Assembly (NCBI RefSeq): GCF_009296025.1
Contig: NZ_CP045178.1
Coordinates: forward strand, 6,696,001-6,760,000
Direction of reading: 5' to 3'
DNA length: 64,000 nt
Source: Streptomyces tsukubensis
GTDB taxonomy: Bacteria > Actinomycetota > Actinomycetes > Streptomycetales > Streptomycetaceae
Shown: piece after piece, positions 47,240-54,993 of the stretch
Position numbering within the stretch: position 1 is the first letter of the stretch
Layout of the letters: each line of letters begins with the position of its first letter
The notes under the pieces: model-generated
Databases searched by the model: none
What the model was told of the DNA's origin: nothing
The model's input: only the letters and a program-made list of their open reading frames with translations
Translations under genes and position numbers: made by a program

Positions 47240-48703
47240 ATGTGCGCAGCGGTGACGGAGACAGGTCAGAGCCGGACGGGGACGCCCCACGTAGTGGTCG
47301 TGGGCGGTGGTATCGCGGGGCTCGCCGCCGCGCACCGGGCCCTCGGGGCGGGGGCGAGGGTCACGGTGCTCGAAGCCTCGCCGCGGCTCGGCGGCAAGCT
47401 GCACGCGGGGGAGATCGAGGGCGTACGGGTCGACCTGGGTGCGGAGTCGATGCTGGCCCGCCGCCCGGAAGCCGTCGATCTCGCCCGCGAGGTCGGCCTC
47501 GGCGAACTGCTCCAGCCGCCGGGCACCGCGACGGCCGCCCTGTGGACCAGGGGAGAACTGCGCCCCATGCCCAAGGGGCACGTCATGGGCGTGCCCGGTG
47601 ACGCCGCCGCACTGGCGGGCGTGGTCTCCGCGGAGGGGCTGCGCAGGATCGCCGAGGACAGCGAACTCCCCGCCACCGAGGTAGGCGAGGACATCGCCGT
47701 CGGCCGCTACGTCGCGGACCGGCTCGGCCGTGAGGTCGTCGACCGGCTGGTGGAACCGCTGCTCGGCGGTGTCTACGCCGGTGACGCCTACCGCATCTCG
47801 ATGCGCGCCGCGGTACCGCAGCTCTTCGAAGTGGCCCGCACCCACAGGTCACTGACCGAGGGCGTCCGCGACATCCAGGCGCGGGCCGGGAAACAACAGG
47901 GCGCGGTCCCCGTCTTCATGGGCATCGAGGGCGGCATCGGCAGGCTGCCGCTCGCCGTCGCCGACTCCGTGCGCGCCCGCGGCGGCGACATCCTGACCGG
48001 CGCGGCCGTCACCGAACTGCGCCGCACAGGGGCGGGGCAGAACGGCGCCGGATGGCGGATCGTCGCGGGCGAGTCGGTCTTCGAGGCCGACGCCGTGGTG
48101 ATCGCCCTCCCCGCGCCGCACGCCGCCCGGCTGCTCGCCGCCGAATCGCCCGCCGCCGCGGCGGAACTCACCGCCGTCGAGTACGCGTCGATGGCCCTTG
48201 TCACCCTCGCGTACCGCACGGAGGACGCGGCGACGCTGCCCTCGGGAAGCGGCTTCCTCGTCCCCCCCGTCGACGGGCACACCATCAAGGCGGCCACCTT
48301 CTCGGCCAACAAGTGGGGCTGGAGCGCGGCGGAGAACCGGGGGCTGCGGGTGCTGCGCACCTCCATCGGGCGCTACGGCGACGAGGACGACCTGTCCCGC
48401 GCCGACGACGACCTCATCAGGGTCGCCCGGGGTGACCTGCGCGCCGCGACCGGACTCGACGCGCTCCCCGTCGCAGCCCGGGTGACCCGCTGGGACCAGG
48501 GCCTGCCCCAGTATCCGGTGGGCCATCAGGCGCGGGTGGCCCGCGTCCGCCGCTACGTCGGCGCGCTGCCGGGGCTCGCCGTCTGCGGCGCCGCCTACGA
48601 CGGTGTGGGCATCCCCGCGTGCGTCGCGAGCGCGGCCGCGGCGGTCGACCTGGTCGTAGGACGGGGCCCGGCGTCGAGCACGGCGGACGGCGCGCGAGAA
48701 TAG
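47240..48703 (+). CDS. hemY: Coproporphyrinogen III oxidase (HemY/CgoX type)
   Basis: A 487-residue FAD enzyme of the protoporphyrinogen oxidase family. The FAD motif is [19 protein letters not shown], then [21 protein letters not shown]-terminal [17 protein letters not shown] and [17 protein letters not shown] are typical of HemY. In actinomycetes with HemQ this protein oxidises coproporphyrinogen III to coproporphyrin III using oxygen. ATG 47240 is used; GTG 47252 is possible. Four bases separate its stop from hemQ, so they form one operon. Confidence 0.94.
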   Translation: MCAAVTETGQSRTGTPHVVVVGGGIAGLAAAHRALGAGARVTVLEASPRLGGKLHAGEIEGVRVDLGAESMLARRPEAVDLAREVGLGELLQPPGTATAALWTRGELRPMPKGHVMGVPGDAAALAGVVSAEGLRRIAEDSELPATEVGEDIAVGRYVADRLGREVVDRLVEPLLGGVYAGDAYRISMRAAVPQLFEVARTHRSLTEGVRDIQARAGKQQGAVPVFMGIEGGIGRLPLAVADSVRARGGDILTGAAVTELRRTGAGQNGAGWRIVAGESVFEADAVVIALPAPHAARLLAAESPAAAAELTAVEYASMALVTLAYRTEDAATLPSGSGFLVPPVDGHTIKAATFSANKWGWSAAENRGLRVLRTSIGRYGDEDDLSRADDDLIRVARGDLRAATGLDALPVAARVTRWDQGLPQYPVGHQARVARVRRYVGALPGLAVCGAAYDGVGIPACVASAAAAVDLVVGRGPASSTADGARE

Positions 48704-48707
48704 CCCC

Positions 48708-49433
48708 ATGAGTGCTGCCCCCGAGAAGCCAGAGAAGGCCCAGAACGCCGGTAAGAAGGCGAAGGACCTCAACGACGTCATCCGCTACACCCTGTGGTCG
48801 GTCTTCAAGTTGCGCGACGCGCTGCCCGAGGACAGGGCCGGCTACGCCGACGAGGTGCGGGAGCTGTTCGACCAGCTCGCCGCCAAGGACGTCACGGTGC
48901 GCGGCACCTACGACGTGTCGGGGCTGCGCGCCGACGCGGACCTGATGATCTGGTGGCACGCGGAGACGTCGGACCAGCTTCAGGAGGCGTACAACCTCTT
49001 CCGCCGTACGAGGCTCGGCCGCTCCCTCGAACCGGTCTGGTCGAACATGGCGCTGCACCGCCCCGCCGAGTTCAACAAGTCGCACGTTCCCGCGTTCCTC
49101 GCCGACGAGACCCCGCGCGACTACGTGAGCGTGTACCCCTTCGTACGCTCCTACGACTGGTACCTGCTGCCCGACGAGGAGCGCAGGACCATGCTGGCCG
49201 ACCACGGCAAGATGGCCCGCGGCTTCCCCGACGTACGCGCCAACACGGTCGCCTCGTTCTCGCTCGGCGACTACGAGTGGATCCTCGCCTTCGAGGCCGA
49301 CGAGCTGTACCGCATCGTCGACCTCATGCGGCACCTGCGCGGATCCAAGGCGCGGCTGTACGTCCGCGAAGAGGTGCCCTTCTACACCGGCCGCCGCAGG
49401 TCCGTGGCGGAGCTGGTGGCGGGGCTCGCCTAG
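48708..49433 (+). CDS. hemQ: Coproheme decarboxylase HemQ/ChdC
   Basis: A 241-residue chlorite-dismutase-fold enzyme that decarboxylates coproheme to haem b with hydrogen peroxide. The motif [16 protein letters not shown] places the catalytic Tyr at 143 and LADHGKMA gives the proximal His at 166, as in actinobacterial ChdC. An N-terminal 20-residue Lys/Ala tail is usual. With hemE and hemY it marks the coproporphyrin-dependent haem route; the ferrochelatase is not in this window. Confidence 0.95.
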   Translation: MSAAPEKPEKAQNAGKKAKDLNDVIRYTLWSVFKLRDALPEDRAGYADEVRELFDQLAAKDVTVRGTYDVSGLRADADLMIWWHAETSDQLQEAYNLFRRTRLGRSLEPVWSNMALHRPAEFNKSHVPAFLADETPRDYVSVYPFVRSYDWYLLPDEERRTMLADHGKMARGFPDVRANTVASFSLGDYEWILAFEADELYRIVDLMRHLRGSKARLYVREEVPFYTGRRRSVAELVAGLA

Positions 49434-49480
49434 AGGACGACCCGGTCAGGGGCGACCCCGGTCGGGGAGGATTCCCGGCC

Positions 49481-49526
49481 ACGTGCGGGAGGGCGCGGTT
49501 CGCGTGAGCCGCGCCCTCCCGCACGT
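49481..49526 (+). terminator. Terminator of hemY-hemQ
   Basis: Perfect 18-nt arms (49481-49498 and 49509-49526; left arm ACGTGCGGGAGGGCGCGG) around a 10-nt loop, 47 bp after the hemQ stop. One of the strongest hairpins in the window. Confidence 0.9.
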
Positions 49527-49565
49527 CCGTATCCGGACACACCGCTGCCTGTCCCTGTCGTATCG

Positions 49566-49597
49566 GAAAACGCTTTCGGTATATGCGAAACGTTTCG
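49566..49597. promoter_or_regulatory. Pair of LacI-type operator-like dyads upstream of ramR
   Basis: GAAAACGCTTTC (49566-49577) and CGAAACGTTTCG (49586-49597, perfect palindrome) lie 20 bp apart centre to centre in a low-GC stretch. Both have the GAAA-N4-TTTC or GAAA-CG-TTTC shape bound by LacI-family regulators. The gap 49527-49876 has no gene and carries the regulator promoter somewhere. Confidence 0.45.
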
Positions 49598-49876
49598 TGC
49601 GCGTGGCCGCAGTATTTCAGCCATTTATCCGTGGCCGATCCTCGGTGGTGCGCAATCGTTCGAGCTCGCGGGAGCCTTCAAGGCCAGCACAGGGGGTGCG
49701 TAGAAAGTAAACCCCGAAAATATGTGCGTATAGTTCCGCCTTTCTGGATTCGCCATGTCGTGCGAATCGTCTCCCTGCGCGCCACCGGCCGTGCACTCTG
49801 GGAACTCCGGTGGAAAGCCCGTCCGCCCTGATCCGATCCGGTCAGGCGGCGGGCGCGTGGCGAGAGGCGTGGCGAC

Positions 49877-50494
49877 GTGATCCGAGTACTCGTGGTGCAT
49901 TCGGTGAAGCTGTTCGGATCCGCCCTCGCGGCACTCCTCCGGGCAGAGGGCTCCTTCGACGTACGCGTGGCTCCCGGCCTCTCGGGGACCGGGTGGGGCG
50001 GCGGAGAACTGCCCGATGTCTACGTGGTCGATGTAGAGTGCGCGGGCTCCGCCACCCTCATGCAGGACATCGCCTCGGCCGCCCCCGGAGCCGACCACGC
50101 TCCCCACAAGGGAGCCCTTCTGGTCCTCGTCACCGCCGACCGGCCCGGGATGCTTCGCAAGGCATTCGATTCGCGGGCACTCGGGTACGTCGACAAGAAC
50201 AACGGCGCGGAGGGAAGACTCGCGGACGCCATCCGAATCGTGGCGAAAGGCGAGAGATTCGTGGACGAATCTCTCGCCTTCGGCTTTCTGCGGGCCTCGG
50301 ACGTTCCGCTCTCCGCGCGCGAGCTGACCGTGCTCTCCCTGGCCGCCGAGGGCCAATCCATAGGCGATATGGCGCGGGGACTGCGGTTGTCGTCGGGAAC
50401 CGTGCGGAACTACATGGCCGCCGCCACCAGGAAGGTCGGGGCGCGCAACCGCATGGACGCGGTCAGGATCTCGCGCGAGGCTGGCTGGCTGTAG
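49877..50494 (+). CDS. ramR: RamR/AmfR-like LuxR regulator of the lanthipeptide locus
   Basis: A 205-residue orphan response regulator. The receiver keeps Asp52 (YVVDVE), the Thr in LVLVTADRP and Lys in GYVDKNNG, but the acidic pair is replaced by His-Ser (VLVVHSVKLFG), so magnesium-dependent phosphorylation is doubtful. The C-terminal LuxR helix-turn-helix is ELTVLSLAAEGQSIGDMARG then SSGTVRNYMAAATRKVGARN. It converges on the ramCSAB-like operon, its stop overlapping the last ABC gene by 32 bp. RamR in S. coelicolor activates ramCSAB for aerial growth; location and type support that role. Confidence 0.85.
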   Translation: MIRVLVVHSVKLFGSALAALLRAEGSFDVRVAPGLSGTGWGGGELPDVYVVDVECAGSATLMQDIASAAPGADHAPHKGALLVLVTADRPGMLRKAFDSRALGYVDKNNGAEGRLADAIRIVAKGERFVDESLAFGFLRASDVPLSARELTVLSLAAEGQSIGDMARGLRLSSGTVRNYMAAATRKVGARNRMDAVRISREAGWL

Positions 50495-52607
50495 GAAGCC
50501 CGGCCGACACCCCCGCCAGATCGCGGTAGAGCGCCGAGGTCTCGATCAGTTCCCCGTGGGTTCCGTACGCGGCCCTGCTGCCGTCCAGGACCAGTACGCG
50601 CTCCGCCCTGCGCGCGGAGGACAGCCGGTGCGCGACCACGATCAGCGTGCCCGCGCGCGCCGCGAGCGCCGCCTCGGCCCTCGCCTCCGCCGCGGGATCG
50701 AGATGACAGGTGGCCTCGTCGAGCAGGAGCCGCGGCGCCGCGGCGAGACGCACCCTGACCAGGGCGACGAGCTGCCGTTCCCCCGGGGAGAGCCGCGCGG
50801 GGTCGAGCGGCGCGTCCGGGCCGCCGAACCGGTCCAGCAACGGCATCGCCCCGACGGCGTCCACGGCCGCCACCAGCTCTTCGTGCGCCGCGTCGGGCCG
50901 CAGATAGGTCAGGTTCTCGCGGAACGTCCCCGTGAACACGTACGCCTGCTGCGGGACGAGCACCCGCTCTCCGGAGAGTTCCGCCGGGCTCCTGCCCCCG
51001 ATCGGGGCGCCGTGCAGCAGGACCGTGCCGCCGTGCGGGGTCAGTACCCCCGCGAGCAGCGCCGTCAGGGTGGACTTGCCGATGCCGCTCGGCCCCACGA
51101 CCGCGATGTGCTCACCGGGCATGACCGACAGATCGAGTCCGTCGATCACGGGCCGGGCCCGTGGGCCGTACGCGAAGGTCACGCCCCGCAGCTCGGCGGC
51201 GGGGGCGGTGGTGCGGTCGGTGCTCGTGTCTCCGCTGTCGGTGGTGCGGCCTGGGGCCGTGCCGTTGTCACCGCCTGGGGCCGTGCCTCTGTCGGCGCCG
51301 GTGCCCGTCCGCCCGTCGCGGCCGCCGCGTCGTCCGCCCGTCCGTCCGTCGCCGTCGTGCGCGCCCCGCGCTGTCGCCTGTCCGTCGGCCGGGGCCCCGT
51401 TCACGCGCGCGAGGCGCGGGTGCGGAGGGGTACGGGGCGTCGGCGACGCCCGAGCCAGTGGGGTCGGCGGGGTCGGCGGGGTCGGTCGGGTCCGTGAGGT
51501 CGGTCGGGTCCGTGAGGTCGGCGGGGTCGGCGGGACGTCAGGTTCGGTCGCGGCACCGGGATCCTCGGGGAGGCCGTCGGGCGGGGTCACGAACCGGTCG
51601 AGCACCACCACCAGGCGCGTACCCGCCGCGCCGAGCCCCGTCATCAGGGAGTGCAGCGCGGGCAGCAGAGCCTGCGTCAGATAGGTGAGGCCACCGAGCA
51701 GCGCCCCCGCCGTCACCCCCTTCCCCAGCAGCCACGGCGCGGTCACCAGGAGCAGCAGGACGGGGAGCTGACCCGCGACGCCCAGCGCCAGGGTGCGCGC
51801 CGCCGACCACCGGGCCAGCGCGCGGGCGGCGTCCGCCTCCGCGCTGACGAGTTCCGCGGCGCGCGCGGTCACCACCTCGCGCGCGCCGCACGCCGCCACG
51901 TCCCGCAGCCCGGCGGCGACCTCTCCGGCCTGCGCCGCCAGCGCCTCGTCGGCGTCGAGGAACTCACGCTGACGCCCCGCCATCGGCCTGAGCGTGGCCA
52001 GGAACAGACCGACCCCCGCCACCAGCGGCGGAACCACCACCCACAGCAGGACGGGGGCGAGCGAGGCCAGCCCGGCGAGCGCCCCCAGAGCCGTGAACAC
52101 GAACGAACGCAGCGTCAGGAGGATCCCCGCGAAGCCGTCCCTGGCGATCTCCGACTGGTGCGTCAGCCGTGACACCGCGGCGGCGTCGGGTTCCTTGTCC
52201 CGTCCCCTCGCCCCACCGATCGAGCGGCGCACCGTCCGTCGCACCAATCCGTCGCGCAAGGGTTCCACGAGCCCGGCGAGGCCCGCGAAGACCCCGCGCA
52301 GCGCGGCGCCGCCGACCAGGACAGCGACAGCGGCGACCGCCAGCCACAGCAGCCCCGTCCCCGGCCGGCCGCGGAGAAAACCCCCGTCGAGGGCGTGCGC
52401 CACGCAGTATCCGCCGAGAAAGGTCTGCGCCGATTCGAGCAGGGACCACAGCGCGAGCCCGCCGACCGCCCTGCGGTGCTCCCCGGCGAACCCGCGGGCG
52501 TCGGGGAGCAGCCGCCGCAGGGCGCCCGCGCCGGCCCCGGCCCGTACGTGGCGTACGGAGCCTGCCGGGCCGCCCCCGCGCCTTCGCCCCACGTCGTGCC
52601 CGGTCAT
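50463..52607 (-). CDS. ramB: ABC exporter subunit RamB-like
   Basis: A 714-residue half-transporter: six membrane helices (about 30-320), then an ATPase with Walker A GPSGIGKST, signature LSPGERQLVAL and Walker B RLLLDEATCHLD. Between them lies a 120-residue linker, first Pro/Thr (PPTPPTSRTRPTSRTRPTPP), then Gly/Arg/Asp-rich, far longer than in usual exporters and coded by GC-rich tandem repeats. Start ATG 52607 overlaps the ramA stop (ATGA). With RamA it should export the modified SapB-like peptide. No leader peptidase domain is present. Confidence 0.85.
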   Translation of the reverse strand: MTGHDVGRRRGGGPAGSVRHVRAGAGAGALRRLLPDARGFAGEHRRAVGGLALWSLLESAQTFLGGYCVAHALDGGFLRGRPGTGLLWLAVAAVAVLVGGAALRGVFAGLAGLVEPLRDGLVRRTVRRSIGGARGRDKEPDAAAVSRLTHQSEIARDGFAGILLTLRSFVFTALGALAGLASLAPVLLWVVVPPLVAGVGLFLATLRPMAGRQREFLDADEALAAQAGEVAAGLRDVAACGAREVVTARAAELVSAEADAARALARWSAARTLALGVAGQLPVLLLLVTAPWLLGKGVTAGALLGGLTYLTQALLPALHSLMTGLGAAGTRLVVVLDRFVTPPDGLPEDPGAATEPDVPPTPPTSRTRPTSRTRPTPPTPPTPLARASPTPRTPPHPRLARVNGAPADGQATARGAHDGDGRTGGRRGGRDGRTGTGADRGTAPGGDNGTAPGRTTDSGDTSTDRTTAPAAELRGVTFAYGPRARPVIDGLDLSVMPGEHIAVVGPSGIGKSTLTALLAGVLTPHGGTVLLHGAPIGGRSPAELSGERVLVPQQAYVFTGTFRENLTYLRPDAAHEELVAAVDAVGAMPLLDRFGGPDAPLDPARLSPGERQLVALVRVRLAAAPRLLLDEATCHLDPAAEARAEAALAARAGTLIVVAHRLSSARRAERVLVLDGSRAAYGTHGELIETSALYRDLAGVSAGLPTASQPRARS

Positions 52608-54406
52608 ACGGAGTCCACACTCCCGTCCCCCTCGGCCGCGAAGACCGCACGGTAACCGGCGTCCCGCCACAGCTCCTGGTGGAGGCCCGTACCGCGCACC
52701 CGGCCGTCCTCCAGCCAGACCACCAGATCGGCCCCGGTGCACGAGGACGGACGGTGCGCGACGATCAGCCTGGTGCCCGCCCGCACTTCGTGGTGGAGGG
52801 CCCTGGTGACGCGCCGTTCCGTGACGGTGTCGAGGCTCGACGTGGCGTCGTCGAGGATCAGCAGCCGCCCGGCGTGCGCGAAGGCCCGTGCCAGCCCCAG
52901 CCGTTGGGTCTCCCCGCCGGACAGCGGTGCCTCGGCCAGCGGGGTCGCGTATCCGTCGGGCAGCAGCGCGACGAACCCGTCCGCGTCGGCGGCGCCCGCG
53001 GCGGAGCGTACCGCCTCGTCCGCCGGCCGGTGCGCGCCGAACGCGATGGCGTCGCCGACGTCCTGGCCGAAGAGGGCGGGCCGTTCGAACGCGTACCCCA
53101 CCGCGCGGCGCAGCACCCCGGCGTCCAGCGCGTCCAGGGGCACCCCGTCGAGCAGTACCCGGCCGCGGTCCGGGTCGGTGAGGCGGCCCGCGACGGCGGC
53201 CAGCGTCGACTTGCCTGAGCCGGAGCGGCCCACCACCGCGACGACGGACCCGCCGGGGATCACCAGACTGACGTCGTCCAGTACGGTCGCCCCCGCGCGT
53301 ACGACACCGACGCCCCGCAGTTCGACGGTGCCTGGTCCTTCCTGGGGCAGGGTGGCATCGCCGTACGCCACGGCGGACAGTTCGAGCAGCGCCCCGACCC
53401 GTGACGCGGCGACCCGGCTGCGTACCAGCGCGTTCAGCGCGCCCGTCAGGGTGCCGATCCCCGCGGCGAGCGTCGCGTAGCGGGAGGCCGCCAGCAGATC
53501 ACCGGGGCTCAGGTGGCCCCCGGCGAGCCGCACCCCGCCGACCGCGAGGACCACCGTGGTGAGCAGGGGCATCAGCATCCCCGCGTGGGAGACGGCCCTG
53601 CCGTACACCCGCCAGGTCCTGCGGCCCTCCACCCCGAGACCGGCGAGCGGTGCGAGGACCCGCTCTTGTTCGCGCCGTTCGGTACCGGCCGCCGTGATGG
53701 TCCGCGCGCCCGCCATGGCCTCGGTGAGGCGGTCGGCGATCAAGGACTGGACCCGCTGGTAGCGCGCGGTCGCGTCGGTGGAGCCCCTGGTGAAGGCGCG
53801 CAGCACCAGCAGCAGCACAGGGATGCCCGCCACGAACGCGACGGCCGTCCAGGCGTCCACGAGGAAGAGCCCCACGAGCCCGCCGAGCGGGGGGAGCAGG
53901 GAGGCGCACGCGCCCGCGAGGGTCACGGGAGCCGTTCCTGTGTCGGCGGCGTTGACCGTCAGCCGGGTGGCGAGGTCACCTGGGGCGAAGGCCGCCGCGT
54001 GCCTGGGCTCGGCCGCGAGCAGCCGTGCGTACGCGCCGCGCCGCAGCCACGCCGTGGACCTGGCGCCGGTGTTCCCGCCTAGAAGCGCCACCCCGGCGTC
54101 GAGGAACACCTCGGCGCCGATCAGTACCGCGGAGAGCAGTAGCCAGGGGCCGGCGGGGCGGCCGGCCTGCGGGGAGAGGAGCAGGTCGACGGTCCTGCCG
54201 AGAACGGCGGGAGCGGCCACCGCCGCGGCGGCGGAGAGCGCACCCGCGAGGAACACCGCGGCCGCGCGGCCCGCGCTGTGCCGTACGACGGAACGCAGCA
54301 GCCCATGCCGGTCCTTACCCCGGCCCTGCGCGACGTCCGGCGCGGGGCGGCGCTCCGGCCGACCCCGCGTGGGCTCCGTCCTCGGCGCGGGACGCTCCAG
54401 GGGCAT
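52604..54406 (-). CDS. ramA: ABC exporter subunit RamA-like
   Basis: A 600-residue half-transporter with six membrane helices (from VVRHSAGRAAAVFLAGALSA) and an ATPase: Walker A GRSGSGKST, signature LSGGETQRLGLARA, Walker B LLILDDATSSLD. The catalytic Glu after Walker B is Asp, while RamB keeps Glu, so the pair forms one degenerate and one consensus site as in many heterodimeric exporters. ATG 54406 has AGGA four bases upstream; the frame is open further but not protein-like. It lies 421 bp after the precursor gene, with a hairpin between. Confidence 0.85.
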   Translation of the reverse strand: MPLERPAPRTEPTRGRPERRPAPDVAQGRGKDRHGLLRSVVRHSAGRAAAVFLAGALSAAAAVAAPAVLGRTVDLLLSPQAGRPAGPWLLLSAVLIGAEVFLDAGVALLGGNTGARSTAWLRRGAYARLLAAEPRHAAAFAPGDLATRLTVNAADTGTAPVTLAGACASLLPPLGGLVGLFLVDAWTAVAFVAGIPVLLLVLRAFTRGSTDATARYQRVQSLIADRLTEAMAGARTITAAGTERREQERVLAPLAGLGVEGRRTWRVYGRAVSHAGMLMPLLTTVVLAVGGVRLAGGHLSPGDLLAASRYATLAAGIGTLTGALNALVRSRVAASRVGALLELSAVAYGDATLPQEGPGTVELRGVGVVRAGATVLDDVSLVIPGGSVVAVVGRSGSGKSTLAAVAGRLTDPDRGRVLLDGVPLDALDAGVLRRAVGYAFERPALFGQDVGDAIAFGAHRPADEAVRSAAGAADADGFVALLPDGYATPLAEAPLSGGETQRLGLARAFAHAGRLLILDDATSSLDTVTERRVTRALHHEVRAGTRLIVAHRPSSCTGADLVVWLEDGRVRGTGLHQELWRDAGYRAVFAAEGDGSVDSV

Positions 54407-54711
54407 TTTTCCTGGTCTCCTTCGTGGCCGCTGGTGGGCGCGCGGGGTCGTCTCGTGGCCGCGCGGGGTCGCTCGTGGTCGCTTCAGCGGGACGGACGGA
54501 CTCGGACTCGGCGGGCGGCCGAGCTCGAGGGCGGACGGACTCGCGGCGGACGGAGCCAGGGACCGCGACGCAGTGCGCGCCGCCCGCACCGGCCCGCGTC
54601 GTGCCCGGCCCCGACGAGCCCGCTACGAGAAGCGATCCGGCTCCGGAGGAGAGGGAAGCGCTGCTGGCCCGGCGGAGGAAGCCCTCCGATCGGCGCGAGG
54701 GGCCCGGCGCG

Positions 54712-54746
54712 CCTGGTCCCGGACGGAGAAACCGCCCGGGACCAGG
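54712..54746 (-). terminator. Attenuating hairpin between ramS and ramA
   Basis: CCTGGTCCCG (54712-54721) pairs exactly with CGGGACCAGG (54737-54746); inner GG/CC bases extend the stem. It lies 82 bp after the precursor stop and would let ramS mRNA exceed ramAB mRNA. The rest of the 421-bp gap has only GC-rich repeats (about 54425-54485). Confidence 0.75.
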
Positions 54747-54827
54747 GGGACCGTCAATGACACGGCGAGCGGTGGCCGCGCCAACTCGGGCCGGTGCACA
54801 CCCCCATGGGGCGGGGCGTGCGGTCGA

Positions 54828-54959
54828 TCACGGGGTGCAGAGCACCACGCTGAGCGAGCTGTACTCACAGATGAGCAGGCTCACCTGGCTGCCTGTGGCG
54901 ATGTCGCCGACAGCCTCTTCCTGCGGGGTGTCCATGCTCTGAAGGTCGAGAAGTGCCAT
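54828..54959 (-). CDS. ramS: SapB-type class III lanthipeptide precursor
   Basis: A 43-residue peptide. The leader begins MALLDLQSMDTPQEEAVGDI, carrying the LLDLQ recognition motif of RamS/AmfS leaders. The core follows TGSQ: SLLIC at 27-31, EYSS at 32-35, SLSVVLC at 35-41 and a final Thr-Pro. Ser27/Cys31 and Ser37/Cys41 match the two lanthionine rings of SapB, and Ser34/Ser35 the positions dehydrated there. ATG 54959 has AAGGA eight bases upstream. It lies 34 bp after ramC and before ramA. The product should be a surfactant-like aerial-hypha peptide. Confidence 0.92.
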   Translation of the reverse strand: MALLDLQSMDTPQEEAVGDIATGSQVSLLICEYSSLSVVLCTP

Positions 54960-54993
54960 GGGGATTCCTTTCTGGGGACAGTGGAGCCGGATG

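Noticed and set aside
54623..54868. 81-residue frame overlapping the ramS region
   Set aside because: It overlaps the clear RamS precursor in another frame and has no RamS or other features.
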